DNA of 64,000 nucleotides from Pseudomonas chlororaphis subsp. piscium (GTDB lineage: Bacteria; Pseudomonadota; Gammaproteobacteria; Pseudomonadales; Pseudomonadaceae), in the NCBI RefSeq assembly GCF_003850345.1, contig NZ_CP027707.1, positions 4,650,001 to 4,714,000 of the forward strand, in the 5' to 3' direction. Positions 25,478-35,924 of the stretch are shown piece by piece. Below the pieces are notes generated by a model, which searched no databases, was not told the DNA's origin, and worked only from the letters and a program-made list of their open reading frames with translations. The number at the start of each line of letters is the position of its first letter. Positions within the stretch are counted from its first letter, which is position 1. A program made the translations under genes and the position numbers.

Positions 25478-26944
25478 ATGCCTTTCACAAATGGAAACGT
25501 ACTGGTCAGCTACACGCAAGAGCAAAAAGATGCTCTCTTGCAGTTTAATACCACTGAGCAATATGCCGACGGTTATCGCTACATCCGCGATATTGTCCAC
25601 GAGGCACGCATTGCCTACGCGGGTGATGGCCCTCCCACATTCATATACTTGTTTGGGGACGAAAAAGCCCGAGAGTTGATCAAGCTCGAAGCCTGGATCA
25701 GCGATGTAGTGGGCATCAATGCGTCCGATGGCTCAATTTTCAGTGAGTTCGTCCGTGGCTCGACCAGCATGGCCGGCGCCTTGGCCGGACACCGGATCAG
25801 CGAAGCCGAATTTCAGGTTGCCTCTAACAAACTGGCGCAAATGGTGATTCTCGACTCGGTCGAGGCCGGGGGCATGCCCAGCGCTAAAGACGTAGTTGCC
25901 ACAGACGTTGGCCAGGCACTGGAAAATCTTGGCCTGCCAGAAAGTGCCTGGGCAGGTGTTATCGGTGACATTTTCCCCCCTCCCCTAGGCTTTGGTGAGA
26001 ATTATGTGCAGTTCCCCAACCCTGCTGAGGTGGGTTTGGTGGCCTCACTCTCAGGCGTATTGACTGGCCTGATTTCGAATGTCGCCGGGGGGCTAGCTGT
26101 AGTCAAAGAGCTGCTCTCCGGAAACCCGCAAAGTATTACCAACTCGCTGGACCTGCTGTTAAAAGGGTTCATTGATGTGCCTAAGACCGACCAAACCATC
26201 AAGGGCAGTATTTTCTCCGATCATCTGCAAGGCGGTAACGGCAATGATTATATTAGCGGCGGCTGGGGCAACGACACCCTGCTCGGAAAAGACGGTAATG
26301 ATGTGCTGGACGGTGGAGCGGGTAAAGACAAGATGTATGGAGGCGGCAATAACGATACTTATATCGTTGATAACGTTGGCGACCAGGTTTACGAAAATTA
26401 CGGTGAAGGTATCGACAGTGTGTACGCCTCGGTAACTTACACCCTAAGCAAGAATGTCGAGAACCTCTACCTGACTGAAAGCAACAAAATCAATGGCTTC
26501 GGCAACAAGCTTTCGAACATTATTGAGGGCAACGACAACGCTAATATACTGCAGGGCCTTGCCGGTAATGATCAACTCTTTGGTGGTGGTGGCAATGATG
26601 CTTTGTACGGTGGCGCGGGTGCGGACACCCTAATCGGCGGTACGGGTAAAGATACCTTTTTCTATACCCAAGTCAGCGACTCCTACGCCAATGCTCCGGA
26701 CCATATCCTGGACTTCACCAGCGGTGAAGACATCATCGATATATCCGCCCTGGTAAAATTCGTCACTAACAAAGCAGCCTTTGTTTTCGTCGACGCATTT
26801 AATGGCTCTGCTGGCCAAATAGTCCTGGCCAGCGATAACAATAAAAACAGCAGCCTATCCATCGATTTTTCAGGCGACCATGTTGCCGACTTCTCAATCA
26901 ACCTGTTAGGCACAGCAGCGCAAACCGATATTGCGTTCGCCTGA
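25478..26944 (+). CDS. RTX calcium-binding protein with novel N-terminal domain
   Basis: This 488-residue protein has no signal peptide. Residues 1-235 form a domain I do not recognise; it is mostly helical in appearance, with a hydrophobic stretch near 185-205. Two blocks of GGxGxDxx nonapeptides follow at about residues 245-295 (GGNGNDYISGGWGNDTLLGK) and 350-395 (GLAGNDQLFGGGGNDALYGG). A serralysin-type C-terminal segment from about 395 to the end (DHILDFTSGEDIIDIS) is the usual type I secretion signal. The product should be exported unprocessed and fold on calcium. It shares an arm with the second GG peptide and a decayed hlyD. It may use the intact exporter or the second T1SS at 51-56 kb. 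Confidence 0.85.
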   Translation: MPFTNGNVLVSYTQEQKDALLQFNTTEQYADGYRYIRDIVHEARIAYAGDGPPTFIYLFGDEKARELIKLEAWISDVVGINASDGSIFSEFVRGSTSMAGALAGHRISEAEFQVASNKLAQMVILDSVEAGGMPSAKDVVATDVGQALENLGLPESAWAGVIGDIFPPPLGFGENYVQFPNPAEVGLVASLSGVLTGLISNVAGGLAVVKELLSGNPQSITNSLDLLLKGFIDVPKTDQTIKGSIFSDHLQGGNGNDYISGGWGNDTLLGKDGNDVLDGGAGKDKMYGGGNNDTYIVDNVGDQVYENYGEGIDSVYASVTYTLSKNVENLYLTESNKINGFGNKLSNIIEGNDNANILQGLAGNDQLFGGGGNDALYGGAGADTLIGGTGKDTFFYTQVSDSYANAPDHILDFTSGEDIIDISALVKFVTNKAAFVFVDAFNGSAGQIVLASDNNKNSSLSIDFSGDHVADFSINLLGTAAQTDIAFA

Positions 26945-27046
26945 TCTATCGTAGGCCTTCGATAGCCGTCCAAGGCCCACGTTTTTATATTTGCCCGTTG
27001 CGTCCTGACCCGCTTGAATTAGGGCTCAGCTCTTTTGGAGTGTTTT

Positions 27047-28178
27047 GTGAGCGACAAGCTTTTTCGATCCGTCGCGCAGGAAGCGCATCAAGCAAAATGG
27101 ATGGGTGAAATTATTCTGGTCAGGCCCACATCATTCCCCTTTTTAACCTTGCTTGCCGTGGCCATGGCCAGTCTAGTGATAATTTTTTATCGCCGGTTCT
27201 TACACCAAGCGCAGTACGGTGACCGGTCAGTTGGTGCCCCCGTCCAGGCGAGCATCAGTTACCAACTCAAGCAAAGACACGCGTCGATATCCGATGAATT
27301 GGAAAAAACCCAACAACTGCGACAGGTCGAGCACAACCGTGCTGACCAGCAAAGTCGCCAGCCTGCAAAGCGAACTGATCACGCTAGCCGAGCAGGCCAG
27401 CGGCCAACACAAGTTAGTCGCACTCGCCGGCGATGCCTCCAGTCGTTATCAGGGCCTGCTGGACAAAGGCTACATTTCCATGGATCAGTTCCAACAGTGA
27501 CAAGCCGAGCTGCTGAGCCAGCACCAGACGCTACAGAGCCTGAGCCGTGAACGCACCGCTATGCAGCAGCAACTCACCGAACGCAAAAATGACCTCGCTG
27601 GCCTGCAAACTCGTCAGGCCAATGAGTTGGCACTCCTGCGCCGACAACTCTCGGGGATGGAACAGGAACTGGCGGAAAGCGAAGCCAAGCGCAATGTAGT
27701 GATCACAGCCCCTGGCGACGGGATCGCCACCACTGTGCTCGCCGATATCGGCCAGACAGTCGATCTGTCACGTCCACTGCTGAGCATCATGCCAACGGAT
27801 AGCGTGCTCCTGGCGGAGCTATACGTGCCCAGCAAAGCCGTGGGTTTTATTAAGCCTGGTGATGCGGTATTGGTCCGCTACCAAGCCTATCCCTATCAAA
27901 AATTTGGCCAGCATCACGCCCAAGTGTTGTCGATCTCGCAGACCGCAGTTCCCTCTGCCGACCTGGCCAGCATGGCGGGCAAAGTCCCGGGGTTGGCGCA
28001 GAACGGCGAGCAGCCATATCGCTTGCGGGTTCATCTCGACCAGCAGGAGGTCATGGCATACGGCAAGCCAAGGCCGCTGCAGAGCGGAATGCTCCTTGAG
28101 GCTGACATGTTGCAAGACACCCGCCGACTCTACGAGTGGGTGCTGGAACCTCTTTATAGCCTGACCGGCAAACGCTAG
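27047..28178 (+). pseudogene. Decayed HlyD-family adaptor, paralogue of the 22847-24118 gene
   Basis: A GTG at 27047 with GGAG upstream opens VSDKLFRSVAQEA, then GEIILVRPTSFPFLTLLAVA, clearly parallel to the intact adaptor. The frame then breaks several times. SYTKRSTVTGQLVP is in another register. Most of the lipoyl region is missing before PVQASISYQLKQRHASISDE. A further shift precedes TSKVASLQSELITLAEQASG, and a TGA interrupts it at 27498-27500. The last 200 residues are in one frame and end PLYSLTGKR, as the intact copy ends PLYSLTGKL. It cannot make a full adaptor. Confidence 0.88.
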
Positions 28179-28187
28179 GAAGAACCC

Positions 28188-28259
28188 ATGCTTTTTCTCG
28201 ACGGCATTGCCTTACGTCTAGGTATAGCGGTTTCAGACTTTTTGCGATCCGCGTACTGA
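28188..28259 (+). pseudogene. 5' stub of a second C39 ABC exporter gene
   Basis: ATG 28188, with AGGA before it, encodes MLFLDGIALRLGIAVSDFLR and stops after 23 codons. The first 12 residues parallel MAFLDALALRVG of the intact exporter, at the same place after an hlyD end. Nothing of the peptidase, membrane or ATPase domains follows. From 28260 to 28697 I see only noncoding DNA, with a hairpin at 28495-28518 and a regulatory repeat at 28643. Confidence 0.75.
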
Positions 28260-28494
28260 GAATAGCCGCGACCATCGACAGGCCGCCCATCTCGCCAAGT
28301 ATAACTGTACGGGTACGCCTCCTGTGCATAAAGGAAATCTCTGAGGGTCGACACTTTGAGTGCTCACACAGGCATTAAGATGGAAGGGATACCACTAAGT
28401 CACTCTCGCCACTTGCTGAACACGCGACGAACACCAGCCAATCCACAGTTATGCAAATATCCATCTAGTCTGCCAACTGGGTGTGAGCGCTCCC

Positions 28495-28518
28495 CTTCTG
28501 AAAGCCTCTTTTCAGAAG
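28495..28518. terminator. Hairpin in the spacer before the response regulator
   Basis: CTTCTGAAAG and TTTTCAGAAG form a nearly perfect stem with a short loop. It could close leftover transcripts of the decayed secretion arm. Confidence 0.35.
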
Positions 28519-28642
28519 CTGTACTTCCCGGATGAGCCTCCACCCGAACAAGCGGACTGCATACATCATCAAAATATGAGAAGCCCGTTGTAAGTTACAG
28601 AGAAACAGGCACACTATCTCGTCGATTATTCCTCAGACTGCT

Positions 28643-28656
28643 AGGATTAATCTTAC
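28643..28656. promoter_or_regulatory. RcsB-box-like inverted repeat (site B)
   Basis: TAGGATTAATCTTA lies 42 bases upstream of the response-regulator start. The arms TAGGA/TCTTA differ at one position. Its place suggests autoregulation. Confidence 0.45.
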
Positions 28657-28697
28657 TTAATCCCTCTTTACGTCATTAAACACGGAAGCGATCGATC

Positions 28698-29402
28698 TTG
28701 GCATATGGAAAAGACAATACCCAAGCTAAGGGCTTGGACGGCTTGTTTCATCGGTCGGGAATCAACGTCATCGTCGCCGATGACCATCCTGTCGTGGTGC
28801 TTGGCATCTGCAAGGCGTTGGAAGATGCTCCCGACCTGCATCTGGTCGCAGCAGCGACCAGCATCACCGAGTTGCGGCTCGCGTTGAGCCAGGCCCCCTG
28901 CGACGTCCTGATTTGCGACTACTCATTCGAGAACGATGGGCAACCCGACGGGCTGCAGTTGCTGGAGCGAATCCGTCGGGAATTCCCCCAGTTGAAGATC
29001 ATTCTCCTGACCGCCTATGACGATCTACTGATAGTCCAGTATGCATTGCGTGCGGGGATCAACGGATTTCTGAGCAAGAACAGCAACGAGTTCACCAAGC
29101 TTCCGGACGTCATCAGGCGGGTGTTTGGCGGCGAAAGATACCTGGACCCAAGTACGTCTTCGCTCATCATCGGGCAACTGGCCAATGGCGTGCCCTTGTC
29201 CCAGTCACTGACACCCGCAACCTTGACCATGCGCGAGACGGAAGTGGCCCGGCTCCTGACCAAGGGGATGTCCGTGACAGAAATCGCCCAGCATACCAAC
29301 CGCAGCGTAAAGACCATCAGCGCCCAGAAGAAGGGCGTTATGACCAAGCTGGGAGCCAGCAACGATATCGAATTGGCCAACGCCCTGAACCGCATGTTCT
29401 GA
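28698..29402 (+). CDS. RcsB/LuxR-type (NarL-family) response regulator
   Basis: A 234-residue regulator. The receiver domain is at residues 22-145, with the acidic pair in VADDHPVVVLG and phospho-acceptor Asp74 (LICDYSF). The LuxR helix-turn-helix is at about 170-232 (MRETEVARLLTKGMSVTEIA). It resembles the RcsB/BvgA/RocA1 type that controls fimbrial genes in Cup loci. The start is TTG 28698, with GGAAG nine bases upstream; no in-frame ATG precedes the receiver core. The histidine kinase gene follows after 25 bases, which makes it the probable phosphodonor. Candidate operators carry TA(A/G)GA-N4-TC(T/C)T(A/G). Confidence 0.85.
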   Translation: MAYGKDNTQAKGLDGLFHRSGINVIVADDHPVVVLGICKALEDAPDLHLVAAATSITELRLALSQAPCDVLICDYSFENDGQPDGLQLLERIRREFPQLKIILLTAYDDLLIVQYALRAGINGFLSKNSNEFTKLPDVIRRVFGGERYLDPSTSSLIIGQLANGVPLSQSLTPATLTMRETEVARLLTKGMSVTEIAQHTNRSVKTISAQKKGVMTKLGASNDIELANALNRMF

Positions 29403-29427
29403 GCTGGCCCTGCCGTTCAAGTCCGGA

Positions 29428-32400
29428 ATGACTGCCATGCGCCCTCCTCGATTTCCTCACCAGCCAGACCTGCCGGGGCGCTACTATCGAGCGCTGCTGT
29501 TTGGTGGTGGGGCTGCCGTTTCCGTTACGATCCTCAGTGCGGCCGCAATCGCCATCCAACACACGATCGAACACTGGATTGACAGCCGTCGGCAGGTTTT
29601 TCTCCTGCATCGGGAGCATGTCAAGACTGACGTCGATCGCTATCAAGCCCGCCTGCAACAGACGGTTGAAGGGTACGAAACCCTCTGGACGCTGCTGGAG
29701 CACGATTTGGTCCCCGTTGAGGACTATCGCAAACAGCTCCTGAAAAAGAATCATGTCGTCGTGACGGGACAGGACATGACTGCGACCCCTTTCACGCTCC
29801 TGTCGACCTTGACCCGTCCCAAAGATGAACCTCGCCTGGCCATGTTGTTGAGACTGATGCGTGAGATCTCCCCCGCCCCCGTCCTGCGCAAGCGTGACAC
29901 GGGGTACTTCATGGGAGGCTTCATGTTCACCGAGGATCGTCGCTTCCTGGCGACCTGGCCGCCAATCTCCGAACGCCTGATGGACAGGACGCGCACTCAG
30001 GGTGTCGACACACTGATAGACAGCTACGTCGAACGGGTCCAGGCCGAGCTTGACCGGCATCCCCCCGACCCGAGCCTGCAACAGCGCATCTTCTGGGTTC
30101 CGCTTTATCGCTCTCCCGTTACAGGAGAACTGATCACCCACTATGTGATGCCGATCTATCATGGCGGCCAGCGCATAGCCCTGATGGTCGCAACCATCCC
30201 CTTCTCGAAATTCCCGGCAGCTTTTCAGGGCAAGGCCCATGCACCAGGCTTCTTCGTTATCTCGCGCGACCGTATGCATCTTTTCGGGATCGACGAGAAG
30301 AAACCGCAGGATATGCGCTGGATGCGGATGATCCGCTCAATGCCCGAACTCCTTCGCGACGTTGATTCGAACGTACGGCTTGTACGCAAAGGCACCACCC
30401 TCTTTATCATGCAATCCATGCCGGGGCCGGATTGGGTGGCGACCTATGCATTTGACCTGATGACCGTGTTCTCGGAACAACGCAAGCCTCTGCTGTGGAT
30501 CACCGGGGTCCTCTCGACCGCCTTAGCCATACTCTGGCTTTGCATTATCATTCTGGATCGCAAGATCCTCCTCCCCCTGCGGGCACACGCCCGCCAGGTA
30601 TTCGAGAGCGAGGCATTCAACCGGATCGTACTGACGACCGCACCGGTAGGCCTGACGGTCTTCGACCCGGCCTCAGGCAACATCGTCATGCAGAACGATA
30701 TCGCCAGGGCCTTGCTCACGACCGCAGAGGATGAGGTTGGCCTCTATCGCACCTTGCTTGGCAAGCATGCCCCTCACCTGGAAGCCGGGCCGCAGGATGT
30801 GCTGACCGGCGAGGCTTCACTGACCACGGACGATGGCCAGAGACGTGAAATCTCCGCCGCCTTCTCATGGACGCGCTACCAGCAGCAGGAGGTCGTACTG
30901 TTCGGCCTGACGGACATCAGCCGGCAGAAGGCAACCATCCAGCTGCTTCAGCAGGCACGGCAGGCGGCGGACGAGGCAAACCAGGCCAAGTCGATCTTCG
31001 TCGCCTCCATGAGCCACGAAATCCGTACCCCTCTGCATGGTGCGCTGGGTAATCTCGAGTTGCTGGCAATGGGCGCCCTCACACCGTCACAGCGCAACCG
31101 CGTTACCACCATCCGCCAGGCGTTCGACGCCTTGCTCGCGATGATCAACGACGTGCTGGACCTGACCAAGGTGGAAATCCATGAACTGCAACCGCATGTC
31201 GAACCTTTCTCGCTCCGTGAAATGCTTGAACGCTGCGCACAGACATTCGCCCCCGGCATAGTCAGCAAGGGCTTGCACTACCTGTGCCTCATCGACCCAC
31301 GCCTTTCGGGCACATGGGCAGGAGACGTCCACCGGATCACGCAAGTGCTCATGAACCTGCTTGGCAACGCGCGCAAGTTCACCCACTCGGGCTCTGTCGT
31401 ACTTCGCGCCATGCCGATCCGCTCGGCCGATGGCCAACCGATGGTCCGGCTGTCGGTTGCAGACACCGGCATCGGTATTCCGGAAGATCGCCAAGAGCAG
31501 ATATTCGAGCCATTCATCCAGGTCGACGCCTCGGTTGCCAGCCGCTTTGGTGGTACCGGCCTGGGGCTGTCGCTGTGCAAGCGGCTGACCGAGCTGATGG
31601 GGGGGGCCTGACGGTCGAGAGCATGGAAGGTGAAGGCTCGCTGTTTACTATCGATCTGCCACTGGAGCGTACTCAGGTACATGACACCAGCAGCCACATT
31701 TCAATGCCTGAGCTCGATACGATCATGGTGGTTTGCGACAGCCCGTCGTGGCAGGACACCATTGTCGCGCAACTGCGCCAATGGCTACCCGGGATAGCGG
31801 TCGTTCGGGCCGATCCCTCGACGGTTCCAGCCTTCGAGGCGCAACGGACTGTCATCATCTTCGGGGAGCACGAAGACAGCCTCCCCGACTCCTGGAACCT
31901 GGCTGCCCGATCGTGCAAGGACGCCATCGTGCTCTGCGCGGCGGGGCCGCTCTATCCCGAACGCCGAGGGGGGGCCATCCATGTCACCTCGCTATCCGGC
32001 GAAATGCTCAAACTCGCACTGTCGGCATGCGGACAGAGCGAAGAGGCCTTGCTACAGAGTGAAACGCTGACGCTCCTGGAAAAGGCGCCCGTCAATGGCG
32101 GGGCCCGCATCCTGATTGTCGAGGACGAACCACTGAACCGGGCACTCCTCGAGCAGCAACTCGCCCAGCTGGGCTACAACCAGGTGGATAGTACGACCAA
32201 TGGCCTGGAAGCGATCAAGCACTGCATGAGCCGGTCATACGACTTGATTGTGACCGACCTGGGCATGCCGCTCCTGGGGGGGCGAGAGTTGCTGTCGGCG
32301 CTGCGAAAGCACGGCATCACCACGCCAGTCATCGCCAATACGGCAGGAACGGAGAAAGGAATAGAAGGCTTCTCCAGCATCTTGCACAAACCCGTCTCCA

Positions 32401-32759
32401 TCCACAGTCTACGCCGGGCGCTCGAGAACCTATTCAGCACCCAGGTCCTCGAGGTTGAGGTTGAAAGGCCTGTTGCGCTTCAACCGATATCCTCCATACA
32501 GATGCAAAGCGTTTTCCTGCAGTCATGGACGAAGGACAAGGCCGCCTTGCAGGACGCGGTTACGGCTGGCGACACGGCTCGTTTTCTGCGCCGCTTGCAC
32601 CGTGTGAAAGGTGCTCTGCTCGTCTTGAACGAGCAGGCCGCCATCGATTGCTGTGAGAGGCTACAGCAGGCGCTGGAGCACAGTGGATTTGCCTCTGCCC
32701 GGGAGCAGATCTACGACTTCTCGCAAGCCATGACCAGCCTTGAGCACAGCTATCGCTGA
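29428..32759 (+). pseudogene. Hybrid sensor histidine kinase, frameshifted at a G8 tract
   Basis: Two frames make one RcsC/BvgS-type protein of about 1110 residues. The parts in order are: a membrane helix at 20-45; a periplasmic domain to about 355; a second helix (STALAILWLCIIILDRK); a PAS-like linker at 400-500; HisKA with the H-box MSHEIRTPLHG near 530; and HATPase with DTGIGIPED and GGTGLGLSL to 725. After the shift come a degenerate receiver, a true receiver (ILIVEDEPLNRALL, VTDLGMPLLGG) and an HPt domain (HRVKGALL). The first frame stops at TGA 31609-31611 right after LMGGA. With seven G instead of eight at 31599-31606 it would read LMGGLTVES and stay open. It may be phase variable, a mutation or a sequencing error. 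Confidence 0.8.
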
Positions 32760-32870
32760 TCGTCACGGCGCCTCTCAGGGAGGCCGGCCAGGCCAACGAA
32801 CCTCTAGCAACGCCTTGGCCGACAGGATGGGGCGAGCAAGGAGCCGCCCCGATCGGGGGAGTTTGCCGCG

Positions 32871-33203
32871 TTACGGCGGGCTGGAGTCAGGCCAGTTGCT
32901 GAACATTTTTATCACTTCGGGCTCCCGTTCGATCAGCTCGAGCGTGCGCAGGACCTGCAACCAAGACGCTTCGGAATAATCGGGTCGCAACCGCCCGACG
33001 GTCTGAGCCTCTCGCACGATACGCAACGCCGTTCGTACGCATAACGGCATTCTCCGGGCCAGGTGCAGACTCTCACGAACCCTGCGGGCCAGTTCAGGCG
33101 ACATCGCCTCACAAGCATCGGCGTAGGCCTCCATTGCCGCCCGCGCATGCACATCTTCATGTGCATTCAGGATGAACTTTCCTTTTCCCAGAGTGATAAG
33201 CAT
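32871..33203 (-). CDS. Hypothetical protein downstream of the usher gene
   Basis: A 110-residue frame (MLITLGKGKFILNAHEDVHA), mainly helical and rich in Arg and Glu, without signal peptide, membrane helix or known motif. An ATG at 33209 would add two residues. It lies 73 bases after the usher stop on the same strand, so it may be the last gene of the fimbrial operon. Codon use is like the neighbours. I cannot assign a function. Confidence 0.5.
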   Translation of the reverse strand: MLITLGKGKFILNAHEDVHARAAMEAYADACEAMSPELARRVRESLHLARRMPLCVRTALRIVREAQTVGRLRPDYSEASWLQVLRTLELIEREPEVIKMFSNWPDSSPP

Positions 33204-33275
33204 GATCAAGTCCGCTGATTGCCCAATGATCCAAATCGCGAAGACCAGTCCTCGCTCGTCTTACCTGTCGCCCGC

Positions 33276-35816
33276 TCAGTTGCTGGACCGAACCGGCTCG
33301 CATGGCGCGCTCAGGCGTTCGTACGAAGGCTTTGAGCCCTCCTTCCGGGGCGGCAAGACGAAGTTGATCCGGCATTGCTGATCGCTGGCCTCCCCCCACT
33401 TCGCGACGAGCGAACCTTTCTCTTCCAGTCCTCGGGTAAAGATCCGCTGGCCCTGGGCAACGACGCCCACGGACCGCCCCGCCTCATCGGTGACCATCGT
33501 ACCGAACGGGACATGCACCCCCTTCGACGGCAGCAAGTCGATCAGCACCACCCGGCCGGTCACGGTTGCGAATTTCGCCATCACTACGGCCCCGGCGCGA
33601 GGGACCACCTCGGTACTGGTCGACTTCAACTCGACGCTGGTCGACAGTTGCCGAGGGTCGATATCCACCGTGTTGCTACGGTATGGCCGCAGGTACGGAA
33701 CGATGGCGTAGCCCCGGCCATCCAGTTTGAGCCCGGCTTGGTTGGTCACCGCGGCCCCGGCAGCATTTGGCGCTTCGACCAGGGCAATGGTCTCGCCCGT
33801 CGGTTGTCCGAACGTGAGGCCACCCGGATGGGCGACAACCGAACCCGCCACCCCCAGAGACGACTGGCGATATCCCGCTCCGCTGCCGGCCGAAGCGTTC
33901 AGCTCAGCGAATGGACCACGGTAACTGCCATTGATATTCGCCGAACTGGAGTTATCGGCGTTCTGGGCCAGGCTAGCCCCCCAGCCGTATTGGTTTTGCT
34001 CACCCGATGTGCCGTTCATCGCCACCTGCCCACTGCTGCCACGGTTACCGAAGCTGGCGCTGGAGCTCATCGAAACGCTGCCGCCCAAAGGAATGGAAAC
34101 TGACGCGTTCAACTGGTTTTCGTTACGGCCAAAGGCATCCTGGCTACGCATCGCCAATAGCGAATAATTGAAATAGCGGGTGTTCCCCGAATAGCCGAGC
34201 TGATATTGAACGTCCGAACCAGCACGTTCCCAGTAACTCCTCGCCGTTCCGGAAAGGTAGAGCGAGCCGTGATTGCCGAGCGACTGGTTCAACGTCAGTT
34301 GCAAGGCACTGCGCTGCGAGGCGGGCCTCGTGCCAAACCCGTCTTCAATACTCTGCATCGCGCTCATCGCATTGGGCAGGCTGTAGTAGCCGTCCGTGGA
34401 ATAGCGATACGTCGCAACGGACAGGGTACTGCCCAGCTCCGGCAGGCTCTTGCTGTAGGACAGACGCAGGCTCTGGCCGCTCGAGCTTTGCGCGGGCACA
34501 AGCGCATTACCCGGTAACTGAGTGATCGCGTGTGTCGCATCCAGCCCGAAGGCGCCGAGCGGGGTATTCAGCGCGGTGCCGAGCATGGCCGCGGTATAGC
34601 CGTTCGCGGCGGTGACCCCACCATAGCCGGTGAACAGGTTGGTCAAGCCGCGCTGGTAGGTGAACTGCCCCACCCAGCGGTCGCTGTCACCGAGACCGTT
34701 ACGGTAGCGACCCAGCGCCAGGTTGTAGCGCTGGCTGCCCGGACGGAGCATGCGCACCGTCGACGCATACGGCACCTTGTAACGCTGGATCTGTCCGTCG
34801 GCCTCAGTCACGGTCACGTCGAGATCCCCGCCATAGCCCGTCGGGTAGAGGTCAGTAATCTCGAATGCGCCGGGCGCGACTGTGGTTTCGCGCAGTACGT
34901 AGCTGTTCTGGCTGATCGTGACCTTGGCGTTGGTCTGCGCGACGCCACGCACCACGGGCGCGTAGCCGGTCAATGAGTCGGGGAGCATGCGGTCGTCGCT
35001 TGCCAGCTGCAGGCCACGCAACGAGAACGAATCGAACAGGTCGCCACTGGTGGACGAGTCACCGAGCGTCAGCTGCGAGCGGATCGCCTGGAGATCCCGT
35101 TGTGCATAGAGCGCACGGTTCTGCCAATTGCGGGTGCTGTCGGTCCAGTCCAATGAAGACTGCTGACGCAAGCGCCAGTCGCCCAGGTTGATGCCCCCGG
35201 TCAGTCCCAGGTAATTCTGCGCACCGTCCTGCTGGGCACTGCTGTAGAAACTGTTGAGGTTGTAATTCAACAGGCCCGCGGTGACTCCGCTGTCCCATCG
35301 GGAAGGGTCGACATACCCACGCGGCCCCTGGCGCATGTTCACCTGCGGCACACTGACGTCGAGGCGCTGCTCGCTGCTGTCGAAGTGCGCCGTCGCCGAT
35401 GGAATCCGTCCCAGGTCGACACAGGCTTGCCGGTCCTGGGTATCCAGTCCGGTCATTTTCGTCAGATCGACACCCAGCTTGTCGAGCAGCTCGACCGTGA
35501 TGCAGGGTACGGCACCGACGCGCCCTGGCTGCTCGATCAACCTGACCTCTTCGCGCCCGCTCGACGAGCCATTGATGGCGATCTCCGCCAGGTAGGTGCC
35601 GGGCAGGGTCGGGTTGCCCTGAGAGAACCGGGCCAGGTCGGCCGAAGAAGCGCCACCCACCAGCACCGAATCATCGAACTCGAAAGCATCGCTGGCATGC
35701 GCACTTCGCACAGCGACCAGAAACGCCAGTAGCAGCGGCGCGAAAAAGACAGCCAATTTACAAGCAGCGAAAGCTTCGCCCAGGCTTGCACCACCGACGG
35801 AATGATTGACAGACAT
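33276..35816 (-). CDS. Fimbrial outer membrane usher (FimD/PapC family)
   Basis: A protein of 846 residues, standard for ushers. A long signal region ends ...RSAHASDAFEF. It is followed by the N-terminal chaperone-binding domain (TYLAEIAINGSSSGREEVRL), then a 24-strand barrel with plug (FSLRGLQLASDDRMLPDSLT, GYAPVVRGVAQTNAKVTISQ) and C-terminal domains (FGTMVTDEAGRSVGVVAQGQ and a final Cys pair). It assembles pilins delivered by the periplasmic chaperone. The gene begins about 110 bases after the chaperone stop and is on the same strand, giving a pilin-chaperone-usher order. Confidence 0.95.
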   Translation of the reverse strand: MSVNHSVGGASLGEAFAACKLAVFFAPLLLAFLVAVRSAHASDAFEFDDSVLVGGASSADLARFSQGNPTLPGTYLAEIAINGSSSGREEVRLIEQPGRVGAVPCITVELLDKLGVDLTKMTGLDTQDRQACVDLGRIPSATAHFDSSEQRLDVSVPQVNMRQGPRGYVDPSRWDSGVTAGLLNYNLNSFYSSAQQDGAQNYLGLTGGINLGDWRLRQQSSLDWTDSTRNWQNRALYAQRDLQAIRSQLTLGDSSTSGDLFDSFSLRGLQLASDDRMLPDSLTGYAPVVRGVAQTNAKVTISQNSYVLRETTVAPGAFEITDLYPTGYGGDLDVTVTEADGQIQRYKVPYASTVRMLRPGSQRYNLALGRYRNGLGDSDRWVGQFTYQRGLTNLFTGYGGVTAANGYTAAMLGTALNTPLGAFGLDATHAITQLPGNALVPAQSSSGQSLRLSYSKSLPELGSTLSVATYRYSTDGYYSLPNAMSAMQSIEDGFGTRPASQRSALQLTLNQSLGNHGSLYLSGTARSYWERAGSDVQYQLGYSGNTRYFNYSLLAMRSQDAFGRNENQLNASVSIPLGGSVSMSSSASFGNRGSSGQVAMNGTSGEQNQYGWGASLAQNADNSSSANINGSYRGPFAELNASAGSGAGYRQSSLGVAGSVVAHPGGLTFGQPTGETIALVEAPNAAGAAVTNQAGLKLDGRGYAIVPYLRPYRSNTVDIDPRQLSTSVELKSTSTEVVPRAGAVVMAKFATVTGRVVLIDLLPSKGVHVPFGTMVTDEAGRSVGVVAQGQRIFTRGLEEKGSLVAKWGEASDQQCRINFVLPPRKEGSKPSYERLSAPCEPVRSSN

Positions 35817-35924
35817 GAGAAAAGCTCAAAATCAGCAGGCAATAGGATGCCCCGCATAAAACGGGACATCCGCATGCGCATGGGGGTATGTAGTACGAGA
35901 AGGCCTGACGAAGAACGCTCTACT

